Shown here: piece after piece, positions 20,824 to 30,811 of the stretch
How the letters are laid out: each line of letters begins with the position of its first letter
Position numbering within the stretch: position 1 is the stretch's first letter
DNA from: Phanerochaete sordida
Lineage: Eukaryota > Basidiomycota > Agaricomycetes > Polyporales > Phanerochaetaceae
Direction of reading: 5' to 3'
DNA: 64,000 nt
Assembly (NCBI GenBank): GCA_019973155.2
Contig: BPQB01000080.1
Location: 86,144 to 150,143 of the forward strand
Notes under the pieces: generated by a model
Told to the model about the DNA's origin: nothing
The model's input: the letters and a program-made list of their open reading frames with translations, nothing else
The model's database searches: none
Translations under genes and position numbers: made by a program

Positions 20824-23265
20824 TATGGGGTTGTTATACGAGAGAAAGCTTGCTGGAGCTGTTGGAGAACGTCGCTGGCAATCACCTTTTATACGTGAAC
20901 GCCTACTGATTTGTATGGTCGTCGCCTCTGTGAAGGTTCTGACACCGGTGGGACAAGGGCTCGTCCCAGCAATGTCTTCTTTCTCCGATGAAGCGACTGT
21001 CTCGGGGCATAATGGTCCCTGATACCACTGAAGAGTGGCTGGCGGGCCACCTGACTGAGGCCCGGACGTGGATAGTGGTCACGCCGCAGTCGGAGGTTGG
21101 TCTCCATCCCTGTGTAATCAGAGTCTCCGTGCTTACTCGGAGTAGTCGTAGATCACCCAGCCGACGGAGGACAGTGGGTACTCTGAAGTCTGGGTAGGAT
21201 ATCGCACTGTCAGGCTCAATTCGAGGGACTACAGATGGATAGCATACTCTGGTGCAGCCTCACCGCATATTATGGACATTCGAAATGCATGGCCCTCTGC
21301 GTGAATGGATCGTAGCGTTCTTGATGGGATGAGAGCGCGTTTGGGGAAACGGGAACATTCAGAGAAAGCGCTGTCAAGTCGGAGCACCGGACGCAGTTCG
21401 CCATAGATCATTGCGCGATGTGACGGCGGATTCGCGCAACGACTGAGAGGTCCTCAGGTCACTATCTTCAGGCGGAGCCCGTGATGCAGTAGTACCACTG
21501 GCAGGAGGGCATCGGTGCATAGTGTACTACCGTATCCATGTAACTGAGCATAAGAGCTGTAGAGGCGTGAAGAGAAACACGATACCACAATATGCATCCG
21601 TTGAACACGGAGTACTTGTGCGAGCTGTGTCGGATTTCGACTGTGAGTCTGTGACTGGTTCTGCAGAGGTTCTGGCGCCTGTCTGAATTCACAGTTTGAG
21701 CTGAGCCGCGTGCGATTTCTAGCCTTGGCCCATTTTGGTTCGGCTGCAGGCTCGCTTTACGCGCCTGGATCATCTGAACCGGTTCGTGTCCCAGTCGCGT
21801 TGCTGCATGGCGAGGGAACCGCGGCTTGCCTCCCACCATCGTTGTGCGGACACTCTCGGGTTCAAATCATCCTTGGACGACTGTCACAGAGCTACTATGA
21901 GGCACGGCTGCCTCGAACGCGGTCTTTCTCAAGGCGCTATGTTCGGGGCCACCGATGGGCTGAGAACTCGTACACTCAAGCCTGCGCAACCAGCAGTTGC
22001 ATGCGCGCGGTCACATTCATCGCACCCCGCACTGTAGCGCTTGCGTTGTGTGGGCACGTCTTCGTGCATTTTAGGGCTTCTAAGACCCTGTGCGCGACCA
22101 CCCTGTCGGCACAGATCTCGTCGCAAATTTCCTGACGCCATCATCTGGTGCGTGTCCCTACTTCTTTGAGTCATCGTAGTGCTTATGCTTATACCAGGCT
22201 GGATGCAGCGTAGAACGGCAACCAGAGTCGATGGGTGTGTCTCTGTAATATATGCACACGCCGTGCGTCGCTGCGCCCCTCTGGCAGCAGTTTGTAAGGC
22301 TCATCACAGCATGCAAAGACTGGCCAGTCTTTCCGCGTCTGCAGCCAAGTCATGATTGCGTTTTGCTGCGTCGTGACAGTCAGAGCGTCCTGCTCCGCCA
22401 CTTTGCCGTCAGGTCTCTAACGTGAACGGGCGTGGGCAGGCCAAGTCAGCTGATGTGGCGAGCAGGCGCGCTCCGGCGTCGCTCGCATCTTCGCTGTCGT
22501 GTCGCGGCGAGCCGGTTTGCGATGGGCGTACATGTACGTCACCTGCAGGCCCACGTTCGCTTATTTTGAGCGTACTTCTGATCTTCGTTCTGTGAGTGTT
22601 GTACTGTATGCAGCCTTGAATGCGGCTGAACTGAGAGGGCCTTAGTAGTGCACTCGATGCTCGCAGACCTACATTCAAGTCGTGCGGCGTCATTCGCTTA
22701 CGAGAGGTATGCTTCCACGCATTTATTTGTACTCGCTTCTCACGACGTAGCTGTAGCGAGACCTTGTTCCAGCTTTCGCAGCTTTACCATTAAGCCTCGA
22801 CGCGCTGAGGCAGGCACGCCTAATTCTTCCCCGCTCCCGCTGCTTCTTGCCCCGGCAGTTCCCAAAGCCCCGCTCACGCGACCTCTCACGGTCTAAACGC
22901 GCGCATGCCGCCCAACGGCGGGCGCTGCATTCCTCGACTACCTAGATGCCGGCGTGCACCAGCCTGAGCAACGTACTACACGGTAGCAGAAGCCCTTTGG
23001 CATTGCGAGTCGCCGTCGCCGGACGCTTACGTGCATGGGGCTTCTCTGGCCGGCGATATTCCCACTGCGTGTATGCTCGTGAGGCACGTTCCATGGCCTC
23101 GTCAGGCTGCGCTGCTCAAGAGCCAATGGATGCAGGCTCTGTAAGTCGAGGGCCCTAGGCTGTGACGCCCGCAAGAGACATAAAAAGGCTAAGATATGTA
23201 GGAGGGGTACCCCAGAGCAAGGTGTCCTAGCTCCCCTCCTCTGCCTCTCCCTCTTCAACTCAGCC
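20824..23265 (+). promoter_or_regulatory. Gene-free stretch ending in LysM gene 4 upstream region
   Basis: 20824-22380 shows no gene, RNA or repeat I can support. From about 22395 the sequence matches LysM gene 1 upstream DNA (AACGTGAACGGG, then GAGCAGGCGCGCTCCGG), with the 29-bp shared block at 22532-22560, 734 bp before the start. The TATA-like CATAAAAA is at 23179-23186, about 86 bp before the start. Confidence 0.6.
22532..22560 (+). promoter_or_regulatory. Shared LysM upstream block, gene 4 copy
   Basis: Identical core to the gene 1 copy; 734 bp before the LysM gene 4 start. The DNA on its left also matches gene 1 upstream DNA. Confidence 0.6.
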
Positions 23266-23889
23266 ATGTTTGCCACCGCGACCCTCGCTGCCTTCGCCGC
23301 ACTCTTGCTCACCGGTGCGTCGCTCCCGCGCCCGTCGCGTCCTGTCATTAACCCACCCCTAGTGCGCGCCCAGATCCCCGCGGACTGCGCGCGCACCGCG
23401 ACCGTGCAGAGCGGCGACACCTGCAACGGGATCTCCGCTGCTCAAAACGTCTCGACGTAAGCCCGCTCGACGCGATTGCGGGCACGAAGGCGGCGCTGAC
23501 GGGTAGACAGCTTCCAGCTCGCGCACGTCAACCCCGGGATCGACGCGGCGTGCGACAATCTGCAAGTGGGCGAGGTGCGTAGCGGAACATGTGATGCGGA
23601 CCGGCGCTGACGGTGCGGCTGTCCAGACACTCTGCCTGGGCATCACTGGTCAGGACTGCACGACGGTGCACGTCGTGCAGAGTGGCGACTTCTGCGCGGC
23701 GATCGCCGCCACGGCGGGCATCCCGCTCGCCACGCTCCTCCACAACAACCCGAACGTCAACTCTGGGTGCACCAACCTCGGCATCGGAGAGGTGCGTGGC
23801 TTGGTATGCGTGTCGCGGTGCGGTGCTGATTTGTTGGTGGGATGTTGCAGGTGCTGTGCACGACGAGCGAGACCATCAACTATTCCTGA
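23266..23889 (+). CDS. Secreted two-LysM-domain protein, gene 4
   Basis: Exons 23266-23314, 23363-23456, 23511-23574, 23627-23791 and 23851-23889 (49, 94, 64, 165 and 39 nt) give 136 aa. Signal peptide ending TVRAQ; LysM1 with ATVQSGDTCNGISAA and HVNPGIDAAC; LysM2 with VVQSGDFCAAIA and LLHNNPNVNSGC; tail ending ETINYS. It is closest to gene 1 in LysM1 and to gene 3 in the QSGDF loop of LysM2. It lies 9-16 kb from its paralogues and converges with coiled-coil copy 2. Secretion and glycan binding are family knowledge; target and role are not shown here. Confidence 0.93.
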
Positions 23890-24214
23890 GCGGCAGGATG
23901 GAAAGGCCGGAAGTGAGACTACGCTGAGAAAGCTTCGTGAACAGCCTGTTACCTGTAGTATGCGTAGCTGAACAAGATGAGATGAATGCGATCGCTCGCG
24001 AAGGGCGCCCAGCCTCGGAAACAGGCGGCGCCACAAAGCTTGCTAGCATCGTAAAGAGCAACAACCCGCGACACGGCCTCGCCATGTCTGTCAGGGAGCT
24101 TGCAGGGGTATTTGTTGAGGGTCGACATGCGCATTAAAGCAAGCTCGAGTCAAAGACATAAAGCGCAGTTTTTTAGTATTTTATCTAGGATTATTACATT
24201 TTCTGGAGCTTTTC
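23890..24214. other. Convergent intergenic spacer
   Basis: 325 bp between the 3' ends of LysM gene 4 and coiled-coil copy 2. A/T-richer than the coding flanks. Nothing recognised. Confidence 0.5.
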
Positions 24215-26539
24215 TCATCCACCATCACCGTCCCCAGAGCCACATATCCGCAGGGCCGCCTCCAGCAACTTTATCCGATCCTTCACCTCGTCGCGCTCCG
24301 CGCGCTGCAATGTCCCCTCGAACCCAAACCTCTGGTCCAACGCGCGATTTTCCTCACCAAACCACGCCAGCCTCCTCTCGTACGCGTCCTGCAGCCGGGC
24401 AGTCTCGGCCTCCTGGGCCCCCAACGCGCGTCGCGCTTTGATGATCTCCGCAGAGATGCCCATGATGTCCGCGTCCCGCGCCGCAGTCTCCCGCGCGACG
24501 TCCTGCGCATCTGCACGGACCCTGTCGAGCGCGAGCCGCGCCTCGTCGAGAGCCGCGTCCTCCTCGGCCTGGGCCTCCAGCAGGGCGACTCGCGCCTGAG
24601 CCTCGGTGAGTCTCGCCAGGAGGTCGTCCGCCAGCGCGTCGTCCGCACGCGCGCCGGCCTGGTAGCCTGCGACGGCCGCCCGGTGTTGGCGGCGCTCTGT
24701 GTCGTGTGCGTCGAGGACGGCCTTGAGCTCGGCCCGCGCCGCGTCGAGCTGAGCCTGATCCTTCGCCCAGCCGCCGCTCACCATCGTCAGGCGCCACTCG
24801 AGGCCCTGGCGCTCCTCCTCGAACTCAGCGAGGGCGTCCGGGGCCGAGGCGGTGAGTGCGGCTGCCTCGGCGGTGAGGGCGTCGAGGGCGGCTTCTTCTT
24901 GGGCGGCCCATGTCTCGAGGAAGGCGAGCTGCTCGGCCTCCTCGGCGCGCTCTGCGGCGCAGGTGTGCATGTGCTGGCGGTGCTCGAAGACGCTGAGGTC
25001 GAGCCGCTCTTGCACGTCGTTGTATGCGGCGGTGGAATGAGCGAGGGAGTCGGTGAGGTCCGCGACGTCCTTCTCGAGGGCAGCGGTGTGTTCGTGGTCG
25101 ACAGTGTGGATGTCGGTGGCGGCCATGAGCAGCGCGGCCTCAGTGACCGCACCGTCCTCAATCGCCTGGTTGATGTTAGCCTTCACTGCAGAGGTCTCGT
25201 GCAGGAGGCTGTCGCGCTCCTCGAGGAGGGATGCGTGGTCGGTGCGAGCGGCGACTAGCTGTTCGTCGACAGAGGCGAGCTGAGCCTCGAGAGACGCCTC
25301 CTCGGCTTGGGCGGCGGCGAGTGTAGCGGCGTGTTCCTGCTCGCACAGGAACTCACGAGCAGTGAGGGCCGCGACCTGGAAGACGAGCCGAGCGAGATCC
25401 TTCTGACGTTCGATCGCTGCTGCCTCGTGTGCGGCAGCCTCAGCAGAGATCTCGTCCTGGAGAGTGGTGAGTGTAGCCTGGGCGGCGAGCGCCTCTGTTG
25501 CCAGGATCGCTGCGGCTTGTTGGTGAGCTTGGGTGTGCTCGGCGAGCTCGCGCTGTAGAGAGTCCTCCGCCTCGAGGAGGGCGGCGTGATCGGTGTCGAG
25601 TGCGTCGAGCTGCGCGTCATGGTCGGCCAACTCCTGAAGTAGGTTGCGTTCGACGTCGGCTGCCTGGGCAGCGTCGTCGGCGAGTCTGTCTTCAGTCTCT
25701 CTTACGCACGCAGAGGCCCGGGTGTAGAGATCCTGGGTGTCCTTCAGGTCGGCGCGGAGGATCTGAGCCTGCCTCGCTGCCGTATCGAGCTCATCCTACC
25801 ACAATCCCAGTCAGGCTTTGCGCGCTGTAATAACCACAAACAGCATACCTGAGCAGCTCGAAGCTTGACCGAGTTGTCGACGCTCGTCTGCTTCAGACGT
25901 GCGACCTTGATGTCGTTCTGGAGCAGCTGGCCCTCGATCGGTCCGAGGGACACGGTGAGTTCCATGAGAGTCGTGACCTGCTCTGTATGGGCCTCCTCGA
26001 GCTCCGCGTTGAGGGCGCGGTATTTCGAGATGACGGCTTCGAGATTTCCAGTGCCGGTGACGATCTTGAAGGCTCTGTCGATGACGAACAGGAGAGCCCG
26101 CTGCCGGTCGGGAACCGTCAGCCTCGCAGTTTCCGAGAAAAAAATATGCGCTCACCGTCACCATTAAGAAGCCGAGGATGAGCATGGTCAGCATGAACCA
26201 TGGCTTCGCTTCGTCGAACACGTCCCAGAGGAGCGTGGACAGCCCAACGTTGCGAACCAAATGGCCGTCGATGCAGACCGCGACGTTGGTCTCGGGATCG
26301 GCGGGCTGGCAGAGGTACCCGAAGTAGGGAGCGACGGTGTCGACAGCGGGATACCAGGGGAGTCGGCCGTTCTTGGCGAGGTCGACGAGTTGGGGAACGA
26401 GGTTGCTCACGTCAATGAAGGCGTGAGCGAGGAGGGGGAGAGGGTTTCCGGCAGTGCACACAACGCGTGGCACGAACCGGTCGAGCCAGTCTTCGAGAGT
26501 GAAGAAAGGACCGAGGACTCTGTCCAGTACTGGATACAT
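24215..26539 (-). CDS. Membrane-anchored alanine-rich coiled-coil protein, copy 2
   Basis: Exons 26156-26539, 25849-26100 and 24215-25795 on the minus strand give 738 aa. It is nearly identical to copies 1 and 3: same N-terminal block, same anchor (WFMLTMLILGFLMVT), same coiled coil, ending IKLLEAALRICGSGDGDGG. The exon 3 acceptor is TAG rather than CAG. Intron 1 breaks the frame if retained. The frame is open upstream of the chosen ATG to another ATG near 26602 (MPAAGYITRP...), so a start 21 codons longer is possible in copies 2 and 3 only. The function is unknown; the long dimer-forming rod next to one membrane segment would fit a tether or scaffold (inference). Confidence 0.82.
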
Positions 26540-27755
26540 GATGGCTTTGAGGAAGGGGGCGTTCCGGGGGAGCGGGCGTGTTATGTACCCTGCGGCTGGC
26601 ATTTCGAACTGGACCAACTTCCAGCCGTAAGCCAGGTGAGCCCCAGCTTGTCAGTCTTGCACTCTCTGGAGGCTGCTTCATGCAAGCCACAGTATCGGAT
26701 GACACTGCGTTACATGTGTAGATTGCAACATCTTTGCCGTCGGTCTGTGCTGGTGCCAGGGCTGACTGAAAAGTTCGGGAGAGCGTACCTGCTCCCAAGC
26801 CCCCAAAACGGCCGACGACGCGACTGTCGCGTCGTGACATGCAGCGTCGTACAGAGATGCAGCCAGAATCATCTAAGAGCGCTTTCGAGGGTCAATGGAG
26901 ACGTTCGACTCGGAGCTGGACGAGCCCGGTGCTCATCGTTTCCACTGCTGCTGGTGACGCGAAACGCGAAGCTGGGCTACTGGATAGATGATCAGAAAGA
27001 GCTCAGTCTCAGCGAGGTCCCTGTGCGTTGGCCTCCACAGAAAGCATCTCAGAATGACAACGTAGAATATTCGAGGCCAAGATGAGGGAGAGAGGTGAGG
27101 GTAGGGAGCGCGGAACGACGCGACGCGTCTCGTCGAGCGTTCGGCTTTGGCCGATCAACGCGCGCCTCGCGCGGAGCCTCCGCTCGCTCATCTCGCTCCT
27201 TCACCGCATCCTCTTCCTCGGCAACGAAGCATTTAACCTTTGACTCTACCAACCTCCGTGTCCGTCGAAACTCGGGATCAAACGGGGGCCAGGCTCTGCT
27301 GAGGCTACCTGCGGAGGCCGTGTATGACGCCTCGGAGAGAACGATCTTAGAAGGTCAGTTTGGCTGCCAATCCGGGCACCCTCCAGCATCTCGAAGCTTG
27401 AGGGTCTGATGCATATGAGCGGGGATGACCGCCACTTGCGATGTTCACGAATGCTCTGGCTCTGTTTGCGATCACTCCGCGCACTTACGCTTGTACTTCC
27501 GGTCGGACAGTAGCATTCGTGCCCGCTCATTACTTCGCCTCCGAGCGAAGTCGCGATGCGCCACTCGCTTAGGCATGCTTCGGCGCATGAGCACGGTCTG
27601 AGAAGTTCAGACTATGCCCGCTGGTCCGTACATTCTGGAGCTACAGCCAATGCGGCTATTCTCCTCGTAGGCCTAGGAACACAACGCCGTATATAAAGGC
27701 GGGTCGCTGGCAAGAGCAAGAACAGCACTACTATCTTCATCCCAACCACTCACTC
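26540..27755. other. Intergenic, with promoter of small secreted protein 2
   Basis: About the first 90 bp is shared with the 5' flanks of the other coiled-coil copies. A TATA box TATATAAAGG is at 27690-27699, 66 bp before the next start. Between them I see only shadow frames. Confidence 0.55.
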
Positions 27756-28384
27756 ATGCACTTCACCCAGATCGCCTCTCTCGTCGCCGCGGCCTTGGCC
27801 ATCCCGACCTTCGCGTCCCCTGCGCACGTCAAGCGCCAGAGCCCGCCCCCTGGGCTGCCCATCGTCACAGGCACGAGCCCCGGGAGCATCGTCGCCCCCG
27901 CCGCCGGCTCGACGCTGACTGCCGGCCAGTCGTTCCCCTTCCAGGTGGCCGTCCCCGAGTGGAACCACTGCCACGATGCCTACACCCCCGTCAACATGTA
28001 CGTGCTGGCCGCGCAGCCGACGACGGCAAACCTGAACTCGACGTACGGGTTCACTGACAACCTGGCGTACCTTGGAGGCTGGGTTGTTTATAACTTCCCC
28101 GGTGAGTGCCTGATGTGGCTGGTCTTATGTCGACGTTGAGTCTCATGCTGGTGACTCTCCCAGGGCTCCCGAACATGGGGCCATCGCCTCCGTCTACCTT
28201 GGTCGCCCCCGTACTTGACGAGTCTTTCAACGGACAGACCGTCTATCTAGCCAGCATTGAAACGATTGAAGGATGCCCGGTGAGTAGCCAAAAGCGCCCT
28301 CTTCAAGCGTATGCTGAGCATATACAGCCCGACGGTTTCTGGGAATACGTCATCGATTCCGTTGCAGTAACATACGCTTCGTGA
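27756..28384 (+). CDS. Small secreted protein family, member 2
   Basis: Exons 27756-28101, 28164-28279 and 28328-28384 give 172 aa. Signal peptide (MHFTQIASLVAAALAIPTFA), then a KRQ site at the VKRQSP segment that fits Kex2 cleavage. The core has SIVAPAAGSTLTAGQSFPF, EWNHCHDAYTPVNMYVLA, LNSTYGFTDNLAYLGG, a Pro-rich linker after the first intron and a short last exon ending VTYAS. Four or more cysteines and one conserved NST sequon suggest an extracellular, disulfide-bonded, glycosylated protein. The 57-nt last exon is shared with members 3, 4 and 5. No catalytic motif seen; function unknown. Confidence 0.87.
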
Positions 28385-28933
28385 GGTCTGTGTCGCAGAG
28401 CCTAGTTGCTACTCTGGAGTAGTGGGAGCGGTCCAGGTTTTATGGGTCGAACAAGGCCCATTCTGAGATCTGCTGCAAGCATACACGGCTGGGTTTTCAC
28501 AGTCTCATCTGTATTCTTGAATAGAGGTCTAGATGCAACGCTCAATGTATGCGATTTTTAGGAACGGCTGCGACAGATCTCAGGTCGTGCATCGATTTCA
28601 ACGCATATCTCCCAGTTGCAGCTAGTAACGCATAGAACTCTGACGCAGAAGATGCATTTCGTTCCACACGCATAGCAAACTTTCGCCGCGCTCTCACTCT
28701 TGAGGGCAGCTCCTGTTCTAGCACCTGTAGCTAGCCCTTGCCTGGCAAGAGCTATCTATAGCACGCGGAAGCACTGTGCGCCACAAAGCTAATGCTGCCT
28801 CCATCTAGCCACCTACTACACCAGGCCATAGCCTGCCTGGCCGCCATCCGAGAGCACGTCGAGAACCACCATACACATCGTATAAAGGTACGGCTCCCCA
28901 GTGTCTCCGGCAACCCACCTCCACCGCGCAATA
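28385..28933. other. Intergenic between two small secreted protein genes
   Basis: 549 bp, lower GC. A TATA-like CGTATAAAGG lies at about 28878, some 55 bp before the next start codon. No other feature. Confidence 0.5.
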
Positions 28934-29561
28934 ATGCTTTTCGTACATATCTTCGCTCTTCTCGCCGCTGCCCTGGCAGCCCCGGGCTCCGCCTCTCCCA
29001 TCAAGCGGCAGTACAACACCGTCACCCAAGTCGACATGGTCGCATACATCGACGCGCCGCCGGCCGGCACCAGCATGGCCACGGGCGCGTCGACGCCGTT
29101 CGCCCTCGCGAACGGGTGGTACGCCGACTGCTACCCGGTCTGGACGCCGCTGGACATTTACGTCCTCGCGGACGCGCCGGCGCCCGAGGGGCTGAACACG
29201 ACGTACGGGTTCTCCGACTACCTGGCGTACATCGGGAGGTACCAGGAGATTAATTGGAATTGTGCGTGCACGCTTTGTGTGGCTGGGGTGGCAGGGATGC
29301 TGACCGCGCATGCGGCACGTAGCTCCGTATGTTCCCCCTGATTCGCCTCCGCCTCCGCCGACGGCTTTGATGATGCCTGCTCTTGATACGGCGTACGTCG
29401 GCGCAGATGTCTACCTGACCGTAGTCATGAATTTCACGGAATGCGCGGTAAGCTTGCGTGTAATATAAGCGTGACCTAATCGCCCATTCACTCGTCGCCT
29501 CCAGCCCGACGATCACATAGACGTCGGGATCAGCTACGTGACAATAACCTACGATGGATGA
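28934..29561 (+). CDS. Small secreted protein family, member 3
   Basis: Exons 28934-29261, 29323-29447 and 29505-29561 give 169 aa. Signal peptide (MLFVHIFALLAAALAAPGS), IKRQ processing site, then a diverged core: DAPPAGTSMATGASTPFAL, WYADCYPVWTPLDIYVLAD, LNTTYGFSDYLAYIGRY, then a proline run (PPPPPTAL), DVYLTVVMNFTECA and a last exon ending ISYVTITYDG. Exon sizes 328/125/57 match the family. It lies 549 bp downstream of member 2 in the same direction, so the two look like a tandem duplicate pair that has since diverged. The sequon moved from NST to NTT but is retained. Confidence 0.85.
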
Positions 29562-29728
29562 ATCGCCAGCACGAGGTTGTCTGTATCATGTTAAATCTCT
29601 GGAAGCCCTGATGTCCAGAGAAATGCAAGTATTTTCTTAGTCCAAGCGAGATAGATCGAAAATGCAGTGGCGTTTCGCTACGATAGCATATCGTGACAAG
29701 TCTTGTATGTACGCAAAAGCTGTCCGTG

Positions 29729-30340
29729 CTATCTCGCGACTCCAATCGTCGAGTAAGACGGAGAGTTCATTGACGATGCGTCGTTGGAGGATAGATTACT
29801 GGTTTCCTTGTAGCGTTCAAGTTCAATGGAGGATCGTGCGGGATAGTTGCCAGTAGGTTCATTGCCGCCGTAGTCCTTGCCAAGTTCAGAGACCGGCGAC
29901 CCTTCGCCGAAGTCGATACCCAAGCCTTGGTGCTTGCGTCCCGGGCTGAGCTGCCCTTCGAAGTCGGGTGGGTCAAGGTATGGAAGATATCTCGTTGGGA
30001 AGACTGGAGTCGGGACTCGTGCAGCGTCTTCCTCCCCATCGTGTATGGCCTTGGGCATGAAGTCAGACTCCGCGCATTTGCATTGATCAGAGTACTCACC
30101 AGACCGCTCGGCGTTGCTCTGCGGCGCCCGAAGCGAGTACGCAAGCCCCCCAGCCCACCCTGCATGACAAGTATCTTCATGCTCATATAGACGGTGAACG
30201 AGATGAGCAGGACGGCGATGAGGCCTAGACCGATGTAGAACAGCACGTCCAGGGGGCGCGTCGGAGGCGGGCCTGAGTTGGAGATTTGCATGTGTGTAGT
30301 CGTCGTGTATAGACCGGGAAGCGGCGCCATTCTTGCTATG
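29729..30340 (-). CDS. Single-pass membrane protein, unrecognised
   Basis: Two overlapping frames on the minus strand are best explained by one intron. The first exon starts at 30340 (or at ATG 30301) and encodes a short N-terminus and one strong membrane helix (DVLFYIGLGLIAVLLISFTV), followed by a basic stop-transfer region (RTRFGRRRA). The second exon, read in another frame, encodes an acidic Pro/Ser-rich tail from about AIHDGEEDAARVP to the stop at 29729. A GT donor near 30098 with a weak AAG acceptor near 30049 restores frame, but I am unsure of the exact junction. It is divergent from UTP18 and shares its promoter gap. I do not recognise the family. Confidence 0.55.
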   Translation of the reverse strand, partial: HSKNGAASRSIHDDYTHANLQLRPASDAPPGRAVLHRSRPHRRPAHLVHRLYEHEDTCHAGWAGGLAYSLRAPQSNAERSGEYSDQCKCAESDFMPKAIHDGEEDAARVPTPVFPTRYLPYLDPPDFEGQLSPGRKHQGLGIDFGEGSPVSELGKDYGGNEPTGNYPARSSIELERYKETSNLSSNDASSMNSPSYSTIGVAR

Positions 30341-30811
30341 GGCGGGGGCAATGCGCAGCGTTGCAGTGAGTTGCACGAAGTCACCAAACGCCGCGCACCG
30401 TCAGCTTGATGCCCAAGTCAGCCGCGCCCTATCACCAGGTCAGCACAGTCTGCTCCGAAATACAGTCTCACCAGCCTCCGCCCTCCGTACATATTCACGG
30501 CACTAGGTGTATTGTGCTCGACACCGCTCCTAGAGTGCACTGTCGCATGCCTGGTACGTAGACGTTGCGGAGGAGATGAAGGTAGACGTCGAGACTCAGG
30601 GGGATTCGAACAACGACAGCTGCCATCTTCGGTCATGCGGCAGGTTCCGCTTACCGTAGAAGGCAAGCGCGATCAATCCTCGAGCACATTTTCGGCGGCT
30701 CTGCTCATTGGCCTGGCTCGCCTTCCTGCTGCTCTATCCTCCGCTTCGTCTCTGTCTCCTCCGGCCTACTTTCAGCTCCACGCGTATAGTCAGGCGGTCT
30801 AATCTGTCACC
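30341..30811. promoter_or_regulatory. Divergent promoter between the membrane protein and UTP18
   Basis: 471 bp separating divergent starts, with a pyrimidine-rich run just before the UTP18 ATG. No TATA box seen, in keeping with housekeeping genes. Confidence 0.45.

Noticed and set aside
21855..21895. GGGTTCAAATC resembling a tRNA T-loop
   Set aside because: No paired T-stem, no A box at the right distance, no cloverleaf.
21710..22135. 141-aa plus-strand frame
   Set aside because: No homology I recognise, no splice-consistent neighbours, low coding bias; treated as intergenic.
24683..25258. Long plus-strand open frame opposite coiled-coil copy 2, and its equivalents at 16258-16881 and 52232-52807
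   Set aside because: It is the antisense of an Ala/Glu-rich coiled coil; the Cys/Gly/Leu-rich translation follows from codon composition and it lacks any independent start context or family match.
30595..30640. GATTCGAAC stretch resembling a tRNA B box (minus strand)
   Set aside because: The flanking bases do not form a T-stem or acceptor stem on either strand.
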